Of a stretch of DNA of 64,000 nucleotides, positions 52,301 to 59,281 are shown piece by piece (positions within the stretch are counted from its first letter, which is position 1; each line of letters begins with the position of its first letter). A program made the translations under genes and the position numbers. Below the pieces are notes generated by a model. That model did no database searches. It saw nothing but the letters and a program-made list of their open reading frames with translations, and was not told the origin of the DNA. The stretch spans positions 1 to 64,000 of the forward strand of contig JAQXMC010000007.1 of assembly GCA_029012445.1 (NCBI GenBank), written 5' to 3'. This DNA is from Oscillospiraceae bacterium (GTDB lineage Bacteria; Bacillota; Clostridia; Oscillospirales; Acutalibacteraceae).

Positions 52301-53771
52301 CTGTCGTGGGGTAAACCAGCACCGAAGCTCTGACAGAGACGCCAACCGTGACATATGTCGGAATGTCAATCGTAACGAATTTTTCAACCGGCTGAGCTTT
52401 GACAACGGTCAGCTTTATGGTTTTGGTTGAAGCTCCGCAAACGAGAGTAATTGTGCAGGAGCCTTCTTTTTTCGGGGTGACGAGTCCCTGACCGTCAACA
52501 AAAGCGACCGACGGATCGCTCGATGTGAAAAGCACGGCGTTTTCGCCTGTGACGGGTTTTGTCGGATCAACGCCGACAAATTCATATTCTATCTGTTCAT
52601 AGTTTCCAACGAACACAGTCTTTCTTTCACTTGTTATGAGCTTCAGCTCGCTGAAAACATTTTCGACTCTGATCATGCAAACGGCGGTTTTTCCGTTCGA
52701 TGTCGCCGTTATTCTGACAAACGGATTAACAGGATCGTCGCAGCCTCCTTTGATATTGACCGTGACCGACTTTCCGCTTCCGACTATCTCGGTGGCGTAT
52801 TCATCGCTTGTCGACCAGACTATTTCATCGTCGCCGCCGTCCGTGTCAGCAGTGAGCTTCAGCGTACTGCCGACCATTCTTGTCGCGTTTGTGTAGTTGA
52901 GTGATATTTTTTGAGTGTGCTTTTTAAGATTCGCAAGCGATGCCGTGAATTCATCGGCAAGAGCGTCTATCTTAGCCTTGTCGGCGTCGTTTTTCAGCCA
53001 CGGAGTCTCGGGAGAAACGACCTTTTCTATAATATCGGTCAGATCCTTGACTGTGCTTTCGATATAAACGCCCTCAACGCGCAGATCGGCGGGAGCCTGG
53101 GCATATGCCTGAGTCCACTTATCGTAAAATTCTTCGTCATCGGCCGCAACCAGCTCGGAATCCATCAGGTTGGCATAGGCCTTGGTCAGCTTTTCGGCCA
53201 GAGCCGAGACCGTCGCGCAGTTTTCGACCGTATCCTCAAGCTCGCCGACGCTTTCCGTCTCGCTCAGAACGGTTTCAAGGTTATCGACAGCTGCGGGCAG
53301 ATATTTGTTCTTGTCATTATAATCCGAGGGCAGATTTTTCTTTGTCGTCTCTATCAGATTATAGAATTTTTTAATGCTGTCTCTGACAACTATTCTGCAG
53401 CTTGCGCTGAGGCCGTAATCGCTGCTGCCGCCCTCGTTTATCACCTGGAAAACCGTCACTGTGCATTCGCCGTTGCCGACAGCGGTCACAACGCCGTTCT
53501 CATCGACCTCGGCAACACCGGTCTTTGAAGACATCCACTCAAGCTCATCATATGTAGCTTCTTCTTTCTCGTTTTCTCCGATAAGTACAAGCAGCTTCGC
53601 AAGCTCTAAAGAACTTTCACCGAAGCCGTCGTTGTTCAGCGTGATCTCGGTCTGCGAAAAGCTCATCTCCTTCAGCGGATTATCTCCGCCCGAAGCAAAG
53701 GCAGGCGCTGCCGTTTGCACCGAGAGAAAAACAAAAATGAAGCTTAGCAGAAAACTGATACTTTTTTTCAT
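49359..53771 (-). CDS. Very large secreted protein with about 15 bacterial Ig-like (Big_2) domains
   Basis: 1470 residues. Signal peptide about 1-27, one Big_2-like domain (30-128), a helical segment (about 130-290, with YNLIETTKKNLPSDYNDKNK), then 14 tandem Big_2 domains to the C-terminus, each with a VTWSSSDKSVATV-like core and a GxxTITAK end. I see no LPXTG, SLH, choline-binding or catalytic domain, so how it stays at the surface is unclear. It probably acts as an adhesin, stalk or matrix protein. Promoter TTGATT N17 TATAAT lies about 110 bases upstream; convergent terminator downstream. Confidence 0.9.
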   Translation of the reverse strand: MKKSISFLLSFIFVFLSVQTAAPAFASGGDNPLKEMSFSQTEITLNNDGFGESSLELAKLLVLIGENEKEEATYDELEWMSSKTGVAEVDENGVVTAVGNGECTVTVFQVINEGGSSDYGLSASCRIVVRDSIKKFYNLIETTKKNLPSDYNDKNKYLPAAVDNLETVLSETESVGELEDTVENCATVSALAEKLTKAYANLMDSELVAADDEEFYDKWTQAYAQAPADLRVEGVYIESTVKDLTDIIEKVVSPETPWLKNDADKAKIDALADEFTASLANLKKHTQKISLNYTNATRMVGSTLKLTADTDGGDDEIVWSTSDEYATEIVGSGKSVTVNIKGGCDDPVNPFVRITATSNGKTAVCMIRVENVFSELKLITSERKTVFVGNYEQIEYEFVGVDPTKPVTGENAVLFTSSDPSVAFVDGQGLVTPKKEGSCTITLVCGASTKTIKLTVVKAQPVEKFVTIDIPTYVTVGVSVRASVLVYPTTATSREVEWSSADESIATVTNVGTDASSAATASIKGVKAGTTTITYKATDGSGISGSFVITVNPLVSSLKLNKKNIIVYIGDEGSFKISATILPANAGNQILTWVSSDESVARVTNGLVTVNTVGTCEISAYTTDGSGLSDTCKLTVVGGTQNMTMSKSSAKLKVGDKLQLSCDVETTEADYKAETWKTSDSAIAEVTKDGLVTAKRPGTVVVTAVAFDGQEAECVITITADLKGIKLPSSITMAIGKEKTMSVTYDPSYATNKNVTWRSSDTGVIIIDSSGKMYAAGTGTSTVTAVSQDGGFVSSCKVTVIRPVTSVDISKSSYTLTIGEKESVKLSASVKPSNATLKTVRWSSSNQKVAKVSQTGIVTAVGPGTANITVTTDDGGYKISCRIVVIQPLKGVKFKNSKETFYVGKEDTLDMVFTPANASDKTFTWKSSDKSVAKVNSKGVVTAVSTGSCTITAKSNDGGYTAKCKLTVIKKVYPKSVDLNVDKTKLEAGKTLQLKATVHPGNSSIKSVEWSSSDKDIATVNSKGLVTAKKGGTVTITCKTKSAGKKVSCRITVTQKVSGISLSASAMTLTTGKTKTLTATVSPSGATNKEIKWYSGDKSIAKVDSKGTVTAVRAGTVYITAKSKSNSKVLARCKVTVIQAPTRITIDFDESTMKRGSKMTLTAKVGPSNSYDKSVTWSSSKTSVARVSSTGVVTAISAGTANIICKSNVNDNVRAVCLVTVEEPVRGISLSVNRMTLTTGKTKTLSYVITPSYATNKKVTYKTSDSDVVKVSKKGVVEAVGPGTATVTVRTNDGYFVDKCKVTVIEPVISIKLSKTKMTLDIAESKTIKATVKPSNATNKEVTWRSSNSLIARVSQSGKVTALKPGKVIITCASDDGIKATCTVTCVIGVEAVELNKSSVTMKKGDSKRLKATIEPSDATIKDVTWYSSDKNVATVSDDGKIKAVKKGTAIITCKTKQGGYKATCTVTVK

Positions 53772-53881
53772 TGCTGTTCTCCTTTTCTTAACCGCCGCGC
53801 GCTAAACGCAGCTGTGACATTTAATAAACCGGCCGAAGAATATTCCGAAACCCGGCCTCTTCTTATAAAGATACAAAATAA

Positions 53882-53910
53882 ATTATACTTAAACTGAATA
53901 AATAAATCAA
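53882..53910 (-). promoter_or_regulatory. Sigma-A promoter of the Big_2 gene
   Basis: On the minus strand TTGATT (53905-53910), N17, TATAAT (53882-53887); leader about 105 bases. Confidence 0.8.
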
Positions 53911-53989
53911 TGGATAAGATTTAAATTAACATTAATTTCACACCGCTGTGTCAAATGCCAAATTACACGCTGATTTTTTCTCTCAACTC

Positions 53990-54018
53990 TTGACAGCAAA
54001 ATTAAAATAGGATTTAAT
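53990..54018 (+). promoter_or_regulatory. Sigma-A promoter of exoA-trmB-rsmE-rsmF
   Basis: TTGACA (53990-53995), N17, TTTAAT (54013-54018), about 35 bases before exoA, divergent from the Big_2 promoter. Confidence 0.75.
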
Positions 54019-54056
54019 TGTATAGGTATATTCACATTCAACAGGAGGACCGTTAA

Positions 54057-54815
54057 ATGAAAAAAATGATATCGTGGAATGTCAACGGAATAAGGGCCTG
54101 CGTTCAGAAAGGCTTTCTTGAAGCGTTCAGCGCTCTTGACGCTGATATTTTCTGCCTTCAGGAGACGAAGCTCAGCGAAGGTCAGATAGAGCTTGCACTT
54201 GAGGGCTATCATCAATACTGGAACTACGCCGAAAAAAAAGGGTATTCGGGCACTGCAATCTTTTCAAAGGAAAAGCCGCTTTCGGTCAGCTACGGACTCG
54301 GCATACCCCGCCACGACACCGAGGGCAGGCTTATCACTCTTGAATTTGAAAACTTCTATATGATAACCTGCTACACGCCCAACGCTCAGGACGGGCTAAA
54401 GCGTATTGAATACAGAATGGACTGGGAGGATTGCTTCAGAGAATATCTCGTCTCCCTCAGCAAGGTCAAGCCTGTCGTTTTCTGCGGCGACCTGAATGTC
54501 GCTCACAACGAGATCGACCTGAAAAATCCGAAATCCAACAGAGGCAACGCCGGCTTTTCGGACGAAGAAAGAGGGAAATTCAGCGAGCTTCTTCAAAGCG
54601 GCTTCACCGATTCTTTCAGATATCTTTATCCAGACCTTGCGGGCGTTTATTCCTGGTGGAGCTATCGTTTCAACGCAAGAAAGAACAACGCGGGCTGGCG
54701 CATAGACTATTTCTGCGTGTCGGACAGCATCAAAGATAAAATAATGGGCGCAAAGATCCACAGCGAAATATTCGGCTCGGATCACTGCCCGGTCGAACTT
54801 GACATAGATTTATAA
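54057..54815 (+). CDS. xth: Exodeoxyribonuclease III (AP endonuclease)
   Basis: 252 residues. Motifs of the ExoA/Xth family: SWNVNGIRACVQKGF, LQETKL (metal Glu), CGDLNVAHNEIDL, the RIDYF block and GSDHCPVELD (catalytic Asp-His). It cleaves DNA at abasic sites in base-excision repair. ACAGGAGG precedes the ATG. First gene of a four-gene run. Confidence 0.95.
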   Translation: MKKMISWNVNGIRACVQKGFLEAFSALDADIFCLQETKLSEGQIELALEGYHQYWNYAEKKGYSGTAIFSKEKPLSVSYGLGIPRHDTEGRLITLEFENFYMITCYTPNAQDGLKRIEYRMDWEDCFREYLVSLSKVKPVVFCGDLNVAHNEIDLKNPKSNRGNAGFSDEERGKFSELLQSGFTDSFRYLYPDLAGVYSWWSYRFNARKNNAGWRIDYFCVSDSIKDKIMGAKIHSEIFGSDHCPVELDIDL

Positions 54816-54830
54816 GCGGAGAAAAGCGAA

Positions 54831-55514
54831 ATGAGAATGAGACACAAGAAAAACCTTGACGAGAGGCTTGACAGATGCAGGTCAATACTTTTCAAAATAA
54901 TCTGCGACGACAGAAATTTTGAGACGACCGTCAGGGATAAGGATTATCTTGACCTCAGAGCCGTTTTCGGCAACGACAACCCCGTTCATATGGAGATCGG
55001 CTGCGGCAAGGGACGGTTTATCTCGGAGCTTGCCGAAAGAAATCCCGATATAAACTATATCGCCGTTGAGAAAACGGCTGATGTTATAGTTTCAGCCTGT
55101 GAAAATGTGATGAAAAAAGGGCTGAAGAATGTGTTCTTCATCAAGGGCAGCGCAGAATATCTGCCGAAATATATCCCGACCGGGAGCATTGGCAGAATTT
55201 ATCTCAACTTTTCCTGCCCGTTTCCTAAGAAAAAATACGCAAAGCACCGCCTGACTCACGGCAATTTTCTAAGAATATATGAGCAAATGCTCTCGGACGG
55301 AGCGGAAATTCACCAGAAGACCGACAATATGCACTTCTTTGAATTTTCGATAGAGCAATTCTCTCAAAACGGCTTCAAGCTGAAAAATGTGTCGCTTGAT
55401 CTTCACAACAGCGATTTCGAGGGCAACATCGTCACCGAATATGAAGCTCGCTTCGCTTCGCTCGGGCAACCGATATACAGACTTGAGGCTTATAAGGAGC
55501 AATACAATGTATAA
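54831..55514 (+). CDS. trmB: tRNA (guanine-N7-)-methyltransferase
   Basis: 227 residues. SAM-binding MEIGCGKGRFISELAERNPD and the family block LNFSCPFPKKKYAKHRLTH are clear. It makes m7G46 in tRNA. In the second, Trp of the usual DPWP motif is replaced (SCPFP), a small deviation seen in some Firmicutes. It overlaps the rsmE start by 8 bases. Confidence 0.93.
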   Translation: MRMRHKKNLDERLDRCRSILFKIICDDRNFETTVRDKDYLDLRAVFGNDNPVHMEIGCGKGRFISELAERNPDINYIAVEKTADVIVSACENVMKKGLKNVFFIKGSAEYLPKYIPTGSIGRIYLNFSCPFPKKKYAKHRLTHGNFLRIYEQMLSDGAEIHQKTDNMHFFEFSIEQFSQNGFKLKNVSLDLHNSDFEGNIVTEYEARFASLGQPIYRLEAYKEQYNV

Positions 55515-56277
55515 CTTTTTCGTGGACGACGGCAACCGCATCGGCGACAAATATTTCATAACCGGAGGAGATCTCAACCACATCAAAAATGTGTTGAGAA
55601 TGAAACCCGGCGATGAATTTCTGATAAGCGATGGCGGCACCGGTAATCTTTGCAGAATAGAAAGCATAAGCGACGAAGCGGTGACGGCGGTCATTATAGC
55701 CGAAAATTACAAAAATGCGGAGCTGCCGATAAAGATATATCTTTTTCAGGGACTGCCCAAGGCTGACAAAATGGAGCTGATAATTCAGAAGTCAGTTGAG
55801 CTCGGCGCATATCAGATAATTCCTGTCGAGATGAAGCGCTGCGTTGTCAGACTCGACGAAAAAAGAAAAAGCTCAAAGCTCGCCCGCTGGCAGGCTATAT
55901 CCGAAAGCGCCGCGAAACAGTCAAAGCGAAGCATTATCCCGTCCGTCAGCGAGGTCATGAGCTTTCGGGACGCAGTTGAAACCGCAAAGACGCTCGATCT
56001 CGTTCTCGTGCCCTATGAAAACGAACGGGGAATGGCGGCGACGAAGGAAGCGCTGAGCGAAATTAAAAACGGAATGTCGGTTGGAATTTTTATCGGCACC
56101 GAGGGCGGCTTTGAAAGAAGCGAGATAGAGCTGGCCGAAAAAAGCGGAATGAGGCTTGTTTCTCTCGGTGAAAGAATTCTGAGAACGGAGACTGCGGCTA
56201 TAACCGCCGTTTCAATGTGTATGCTGGCGGCTGAATTCAATAATGCGGCGGAGAAGAAAGATGAAAAAATTACCTGA
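55507..56277 (+). CDS. rsmE: 16S rRNA (uracil-1498-N3)-methyltransferase
   Basis: 256 residues. N-terminal PUA-like domain (HIKNVLRMKPGDEFLISDGG) and a SPOUT knot with FIGTEGGFERSEIELAEKSG and LGERILRTETAAI. It methylates U1498 of 16S rRNA. I start at ATG 55507 (AGGAGC before it); upstream in-frame codons lie within trmB. Confidence 0.95.
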   Translation: MYNFFVDDGNRIGDKYFITGGDLNHIKNVLRMKPGDEFLISDGGTGNLCRIESISDEAVTAVIIAENYKNAELPIKIYLFQGLPKADKMELIIQKSVELGAYQIIPVEMKRCVVRLDEKRKSSKLARWQAISESAAKQSKRSIIPSVSEVMSFRDAVETAKTLDLVLVPYENERGMAATKEALSEIKNGMSVGIFIGTEGGFERSEIELAEKSGMRLVSLGERILRTETAAITAVSMCMLAAEFNNAAEKKDEKIT

Positions 56278-57616
56278 AAAATTTGTTGAAAGAATGAAAG
56301 CTCTGCTTTCTGACGAATATCCTCTCTATGAGGAAGCTGTCAATTTGCAGCCTGTCCGAGGCTATCGGGTGAACACGAACAAAATAAGCGTTTCTGATTT
56401 TGAAAGGCTCGGCGCTCTCAAGGGCGAAAAAATCCCTTATTGCGAAACGGGCTTTTATCTTAACGAAGATAAAATAGGCTCTCATCCTTTTTTTCACGCA
56501 GGTATGATATATGTTCAGGAGCCGGCGGCAATGATGCCCGCCGAATGTGTCGATATAAAGCCCGAATGGAATGTTCTTGATGTTTGCGCTTCTCCGGGCG
56601 GAAAATCATCTCAAATCCGCAACAAGCTCAGCGAAAACAGCGTTCTTGTGTCAAACGAGATAGTTCCGTCGCGCTGCCGGATTCTCACCGGCAATATCGA
56701 GCGAATGGGCTTTCGCAACACCGTCACGACCTGCGCCGACCCGCAAAGACTCGCAGCGGTCTTTCCGAAAACATTCGATCTTGTTGTGGCGGACGCTCCC
56801 TGCTCCGGTGAGGGAATGTTCCGAAAGGACGACGGTGCCGTTGCCGAATGGAGCGAAGAAAATGTGATAAATTGCTCAAAAAGACAAAAATCCATTCTCG
56901 AAAACGCCGCGAAGTGCGTGAAAAACGGCGGAAAACTTCTTTATTCGACCTGCACCTTTTCGCTTGAGGAAAACGAGATGGTCGTTGACGATTTTCTCTC
57001 CCGTCACCCCGAATTTGAATTGGTACGGGTAAGGCGGGCAGTCGAGGAAAACACCTGCGACGGCGTTGAATTTGACGGATGCCGGACAGAAAATATCAGG
57101 TTCGCAAGAAGATTTTACCCTCACTGCGGAAAGGGCGAGGGGCAGTTCGCGGCGGTAATGAAAAATCGCCTTGCTCCCGCCGGTGACTTCCCGCCCGAGA
57201 AGAAAAACAGCGCTTCGCCGGACCGAAGCGTACTTGAATTTCTCGACAGCGTTCTGACCGACTTTGATTCTTCACATGTTCTGACCAACGGAGACATTCC
57301 GATATATTTCACTCCGGATTTCTCTGTTCCCGACAGGCTCGCCTTTTCCTGCGGCGTGACTATCGGCGAAAAACGCAGGGGCTATATTCAGCCGCACCAC
57401 CAGTTTTTCATGGCTATGGGCAATAAATTCAAAAGAAAGATAGACCTCGCCCCCGACAGCGACGAGCTTCGGAAATTTCTTCACGGCGAGAGCTTTAACT
57501 GCGACTGCGAAAACGGCTGGGCGGCCGTGACCGTCTGCGGCTGCACAGTCGGCGGAGTCAAGGTCGTCGGCTCGCAGGCGAAAAATCACTATCCGAAAGG
57601 TCTGAGACAGGCTTGA
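56261..57616 (+). CDS. rsmF: NOL1/NOP2/Sun family rRNA (cytosine-C5) methyltransferase, RsmF-like
   Basis: 451 residues. SAM motif LDVCASPGGKSSQIRNKL, DAPCSGEGMFRKD with Cys of motif IV and YSTCTFSLEENE with catalytic Cys of motif VI. The C-terminal domain (from about 340) resembles the RsmF PUA-type RNA-binding tail. It would make m5C in rRNA. Start ATG 56261 (GGAGAAGAAAG upstream); it overlaps rsmE by 17 bases. Confidence 0.92.
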   Translation: MKKLPEKFVERMKALLSDEYPLYEEAVNLQPVRGYRVNTNKISVSDFERLGALKGEKIPYCETGFYLNEDKIGSHPFFHAGMIYVQEPAAMMPAECVDIKPEWNVLDVCASPGGKSSQIRNKLSENSVLVSNEIVPSRCRILTGNIERMGFRNTVTTCADPQRLAAVFPKTFDLVVADAPCSGEGMFRKDDGAVAEWSEENVINCSKRQKSILENAAKCVKNGGKLLYSTCTFSLEENEMVVDDFLSRHPEFELVRVRRAVEENTCDGVEFDGCRTENIRFARRFYPHCGKGEGQFAAVMKNRLAPAGDFPPEKKNSASPDRSVLEFLDSVLTDFDSSHVLTNGDIPIYFTPDFSVPDRLAFSCGVTIGEKRRGYIQPHHQFFMAMGNKFKRKIDLAPDSDELRKFLHGESFNCDCENGWAAVTVCGCTVGGVKVVGSQAKNHYPKGLRQA

Positions 57617-57692
57617 TTATCTGACCGGAATATGGTAAAATTCAGTAAATTCACTTATGCCGTTCGCGGCAGTTCAATAAAGGAGGATATTT

Positions 57693-58112
57693 ATGATAGA
57701 AACCGGCAGATGGGTACTCCACATCAATAATATGTTTATGCACGAAGATTTGACGGGGCAGATAAATGTTGCAGAGGACGGCTCGTTTGAGCTTTTCGCC
57801 GTCACCGAGGAGGGACTCAGACCTTTCCCGAAAGAGGTCACGGACAAGCTGACCATCGACGGCGACACGCTGAGCGCCGAGGTCGCAATGGACGAGATGC
57901 CCGGAATGAAGGTCAAGGTCTCGGTCACTTTCAGCGGCGACGAAGCCGAGGGCTATTTCAAATTCCCGATAATCGGAAAAATGAAATTCAAGGGCGAGAA
58001 GCTGGAGCTGACAGAGCTGCCGATAATCGAACGCAAACCGAAAAAGGAATCGGACAGCGCTGAAAATGCCGGCGAGGAAGCCGGAAAAACAGACGAAAAA
58101 GCAGATGAATAA
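57693..58112 (+). CDS. Small acidic protein of unknown function
   Basis: 139 residues. The first 110 residues are beta-rich without signal peptide or membrane helix (DGSFELFAVTEEG, KVKVSVTFSGDEAEG); the final 30 are a charged Lys/Glu/Ala tail. I do not recognise the family; the pattern of short strands resembles lipocalin-like or DUF proteins seen in Clostridia. AAAGGAGG precedes the ATG. It ends at a strong terminator and may be a separate transcript from rsmF (76-base gap). Confidence 0.75.
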   Translation: MIETGRWVLHINNMFMHEDLTGQINVAEDGSFELFAVTEEGLRPFPKEVTDKLTIDGDTLSAEVAMDEMPGMKVKVSVTFSGDEAEGYFKFPIIGKMKFKGEKLELTELPIIERKPKKESDSAENAGEEAGKTDEKADE

Positions 58113-58120
58113 TTCATCTG

Positions 58121-58157
58121 AAAATTGAGCGGCGGAGGGTTTTCGCCGCTCAATTTT
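58121..58157 (+). terminator. Terminator of the small acidic protein gene
   Basis: A 14-bp perfect stem (58121-58134 with 58144-58157): AAAATTGAGCGGCG and its complement ending in TTTT. Confidence 0.9.
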
Positions 58158-58404
58158 CGCTATAAGAGAAATTTCGCATTATTATTTTGTTCACAAAAAT
58201 GTCAACATTCATTATTTATAAGTTTGAAACGCAGACGAAAAAAAGGAAAAATCTCTTATCTCTATTTCTCTATGAAAAACATAAAGTGCAAAATTAACAA
58301 GATTTACATTTGTCGCCTAAAATATCTGACAAAATGCACCGAAAATGCTGAATATTAACAATTATTAAAAAAGTATAAATCGTTAAAAATTTTTGAATAA
58401 ACAG
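58158..58404. other. AT-rich stretch upstream of the small-peptide operon
   Basis: About 250 bases with many A and T runs and no ORF with a ribosome site. It may serve as an upstream promoter (UP) or regulator region for the strong promoter that follows; I see no clear palindrome. Confidence 0.45.
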
Positions 58405-58433
58405 TTGACAAGCTTAAAAAACTGTGATATTAT
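58405..58433 (+). promoter_or_regulatory. Strong sigma-A promoter of the small-peptide operon
   Basis: TTGACA (58405-58410), exactly 17 bases, TATTAT (58428-58433), preceded by A/T tracts. It is among the strongest-looking promoters in the window. Confidence 0.9.
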
Positions 58434-58489
58434 ACAGACAAAGAAAGACAAAAGGCTTTCTTAAAAAAATACGAAAGGAGTTTATAACC

Positions 58490-58594
58490 ATGGGTTTCGA
58501 TTACGGTAAGGTTTGGGCAATCATCGACCAGATTCTCAGAGCTCTTTGGGCATTCTTCACCAAGAAGGAAGATGCACCGGTAGAGGGTGAATAA
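58490..58594 (+). CDS. 34-residue amphipathic peptide 1
   Basis: The ATG is 9 bases after AAAGGAG. The product begins MGFDYGKVWAIIDQILRALW and ends FFTKKEDAPVEGE. Residues about 6-24 form an amphipathic or weakly membrane-inserting helix rich in Trp, Ile, Leu and Phe, followed by KKE and an acidic tail. There is no signal sequence or Cys. It resembles leaderless membrane-active peptides in size and shape, though net charge is slightly negative. A second similar peptide follows 76 bases later. I know no family for it. Confidence 0.8.
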   Translation: MGFDYGKVWAIIDQILRALWAFFTKKEDAPVEGE

Positions 58595-58670
58595 TTTAAG
58601 ATAACTAAATAAGCTATCTAGATTTTATTCGATGATTTTTTAGTTTTATTATGAAAGGGGGCAAATCTCA

Positions 58671-58772
58671 ATGGCAGACCTTTTACTCCAGTTCAAGGAA
58701 GTATTCAGAGCTATCTATAACCTTATTCTCTTCGTATTCAAGAAGGAGACAGGTTGGGAAGGCGAAGAATAA
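58671..58772 (+). CDS. 33-residue amphipathic peptide 2
   Basis: The ATG is 9 bases after AAAGGGGG. The product begins MADLLLQFKEVFRAIYNLIL and ends FVFKKETGWEGEE. As in peptide 1, a hydrophobic helix of about 18 residues is followed by KKE and an acidic GE-type tail, so the two are probably paralogs. Both are read from one promoter and end at one terminator. Function unknown: toxin, bacteriocin-like, signalling or membrane-protein partner are all open. Confidence 0.8.
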   Translation: MADLLLQFKEVFRAIYNLILFVFKKETGWEGEE

Positions 58773-58788
58773 TCTTAACTAATTTTAC

Positions 58789-58812
58789 ATTTTGACACTC
58801 GAGTGTTAAAAT
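58789..58812 (+). other. Palindrome before the small-peptide terminator
   Basis: ATTTTGACACT and AGTGTTAAAAT form an 11-bp stem with a two-base centre and one G-U pair, directly before the terminator. It could be a regulator site or an RNA 3' structure. Confidence 0.5.
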
Positions 58813-58813
58813 C

Positions 58814-58846
58814 AGCTCCGTCTTTAAGACGGAGCTCTTTTTTTTT
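58814..58846 (+). terminator. Terminator of the small-peptide operon
   Basis: AGCTCCGTC (58814-58822) pairs with GACGGAGCT (58828-58836), then C and nine T residues. Confidence 0.95.
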
Positions 58847-58847
58847 G

Positions 58848-59117
58848 CGGCAGAGCGGGGCCTCCCTGCTCTGCCACTTTTATTTGCGCCGAAGTTCGGC
58901 GCGCGGGCGCGGTAGCCGCAGGCGAGTGCCCGCAACACCGCTGCAGGCGTTTTCCGCACGCAGGGACTAAGCAGGCTGCAGGGAGGAGGCGGCGCGCGGT
59001 TCAGTGCGCCGCCGGAGTCGGCTCAGGCAGAATTTCGGCGCCGTGAAGTTGAAGCCGGAAAAGATGAGACTGACTTTAGCCGAGCGTGACAAAATTTTGT
59101 CTCGCTCGGCCTTTTGA
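58848..59117. other. GC-rich, hairpin-dense noncoding block
   Basis: About 210 GC-rich bases in an AT-rich neighbourhood, holding several stems: GGCAGAGC/GCTCTGCC, GCGCCGAA/TTCGGCGC and GGCGGCGC/GCGCCGCC. Near 59079-59113 a further stem pairs GCCGAGCG plus GACAAAA with their complements, followed by CTTTTG. Only an antisense, Arg/Ala-rich reading frame crosses it, without a ribosome site. It could be a structured RNA or a degenerate repeat. Confidence 0.5.
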
Positions 59118-59164
59118 TTTTCCGATTTAATTTCATGTTCAGCGAGCAGGAAGATTTAATATAA

Positions 59165-59230
59165 GACTGCCGGAAAAAGATGACCGATGACATTTTTGAT
59201 TATATGCGTTCGGGTGCTTTATAGACAGTC
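59165..59230. repeat. Structured intergenic repeat, copy C (internally deleted, 66 bp)
   Basis: Starts GACTGCCGGAAAAAGATGACC and ends TATAGACAGTC like copy B, but about 144 bases of the middle are missing; the junction is near GACATTTTTGATTATATGCG. Both ends are kept. It lies 4 bases before the uracil permease 3' hairpin. Confidence 0.75.
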
Positions 59231-59233
59231 TGA

Positions 59234-59257
59234 GGCGGGCGCTGAACAGCGCCCGCC
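59234..59257 (-). terminator. Hairpin downstream of the uracil permease gene
   Basis: GGCGGGCGCT (59234-59243) pairs perfectly with AGCGCCCGCC (59248-59257). No T-run follows on the minus strand, as for the other hairpins beside this repeat. Confidence 0.6.
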
Positions 59258-59281
59258 ACAGGTTTATCTGAATTTAAAATC

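Noticed and set aside
58125..58358. 77-residue plus-strand frame in the AT-rich spacer
   Set aside because: It begins inside the terminator hairpin and has Lys/Ile/Tyr-rich random composition.
58738..58959. Minus-strand Arg/Ala-rich frame over the GC-rich block
   Set aside because: No ribosome site, runs antisense through the peptide terminator, and its composition follows the hairpin-rich DNA.
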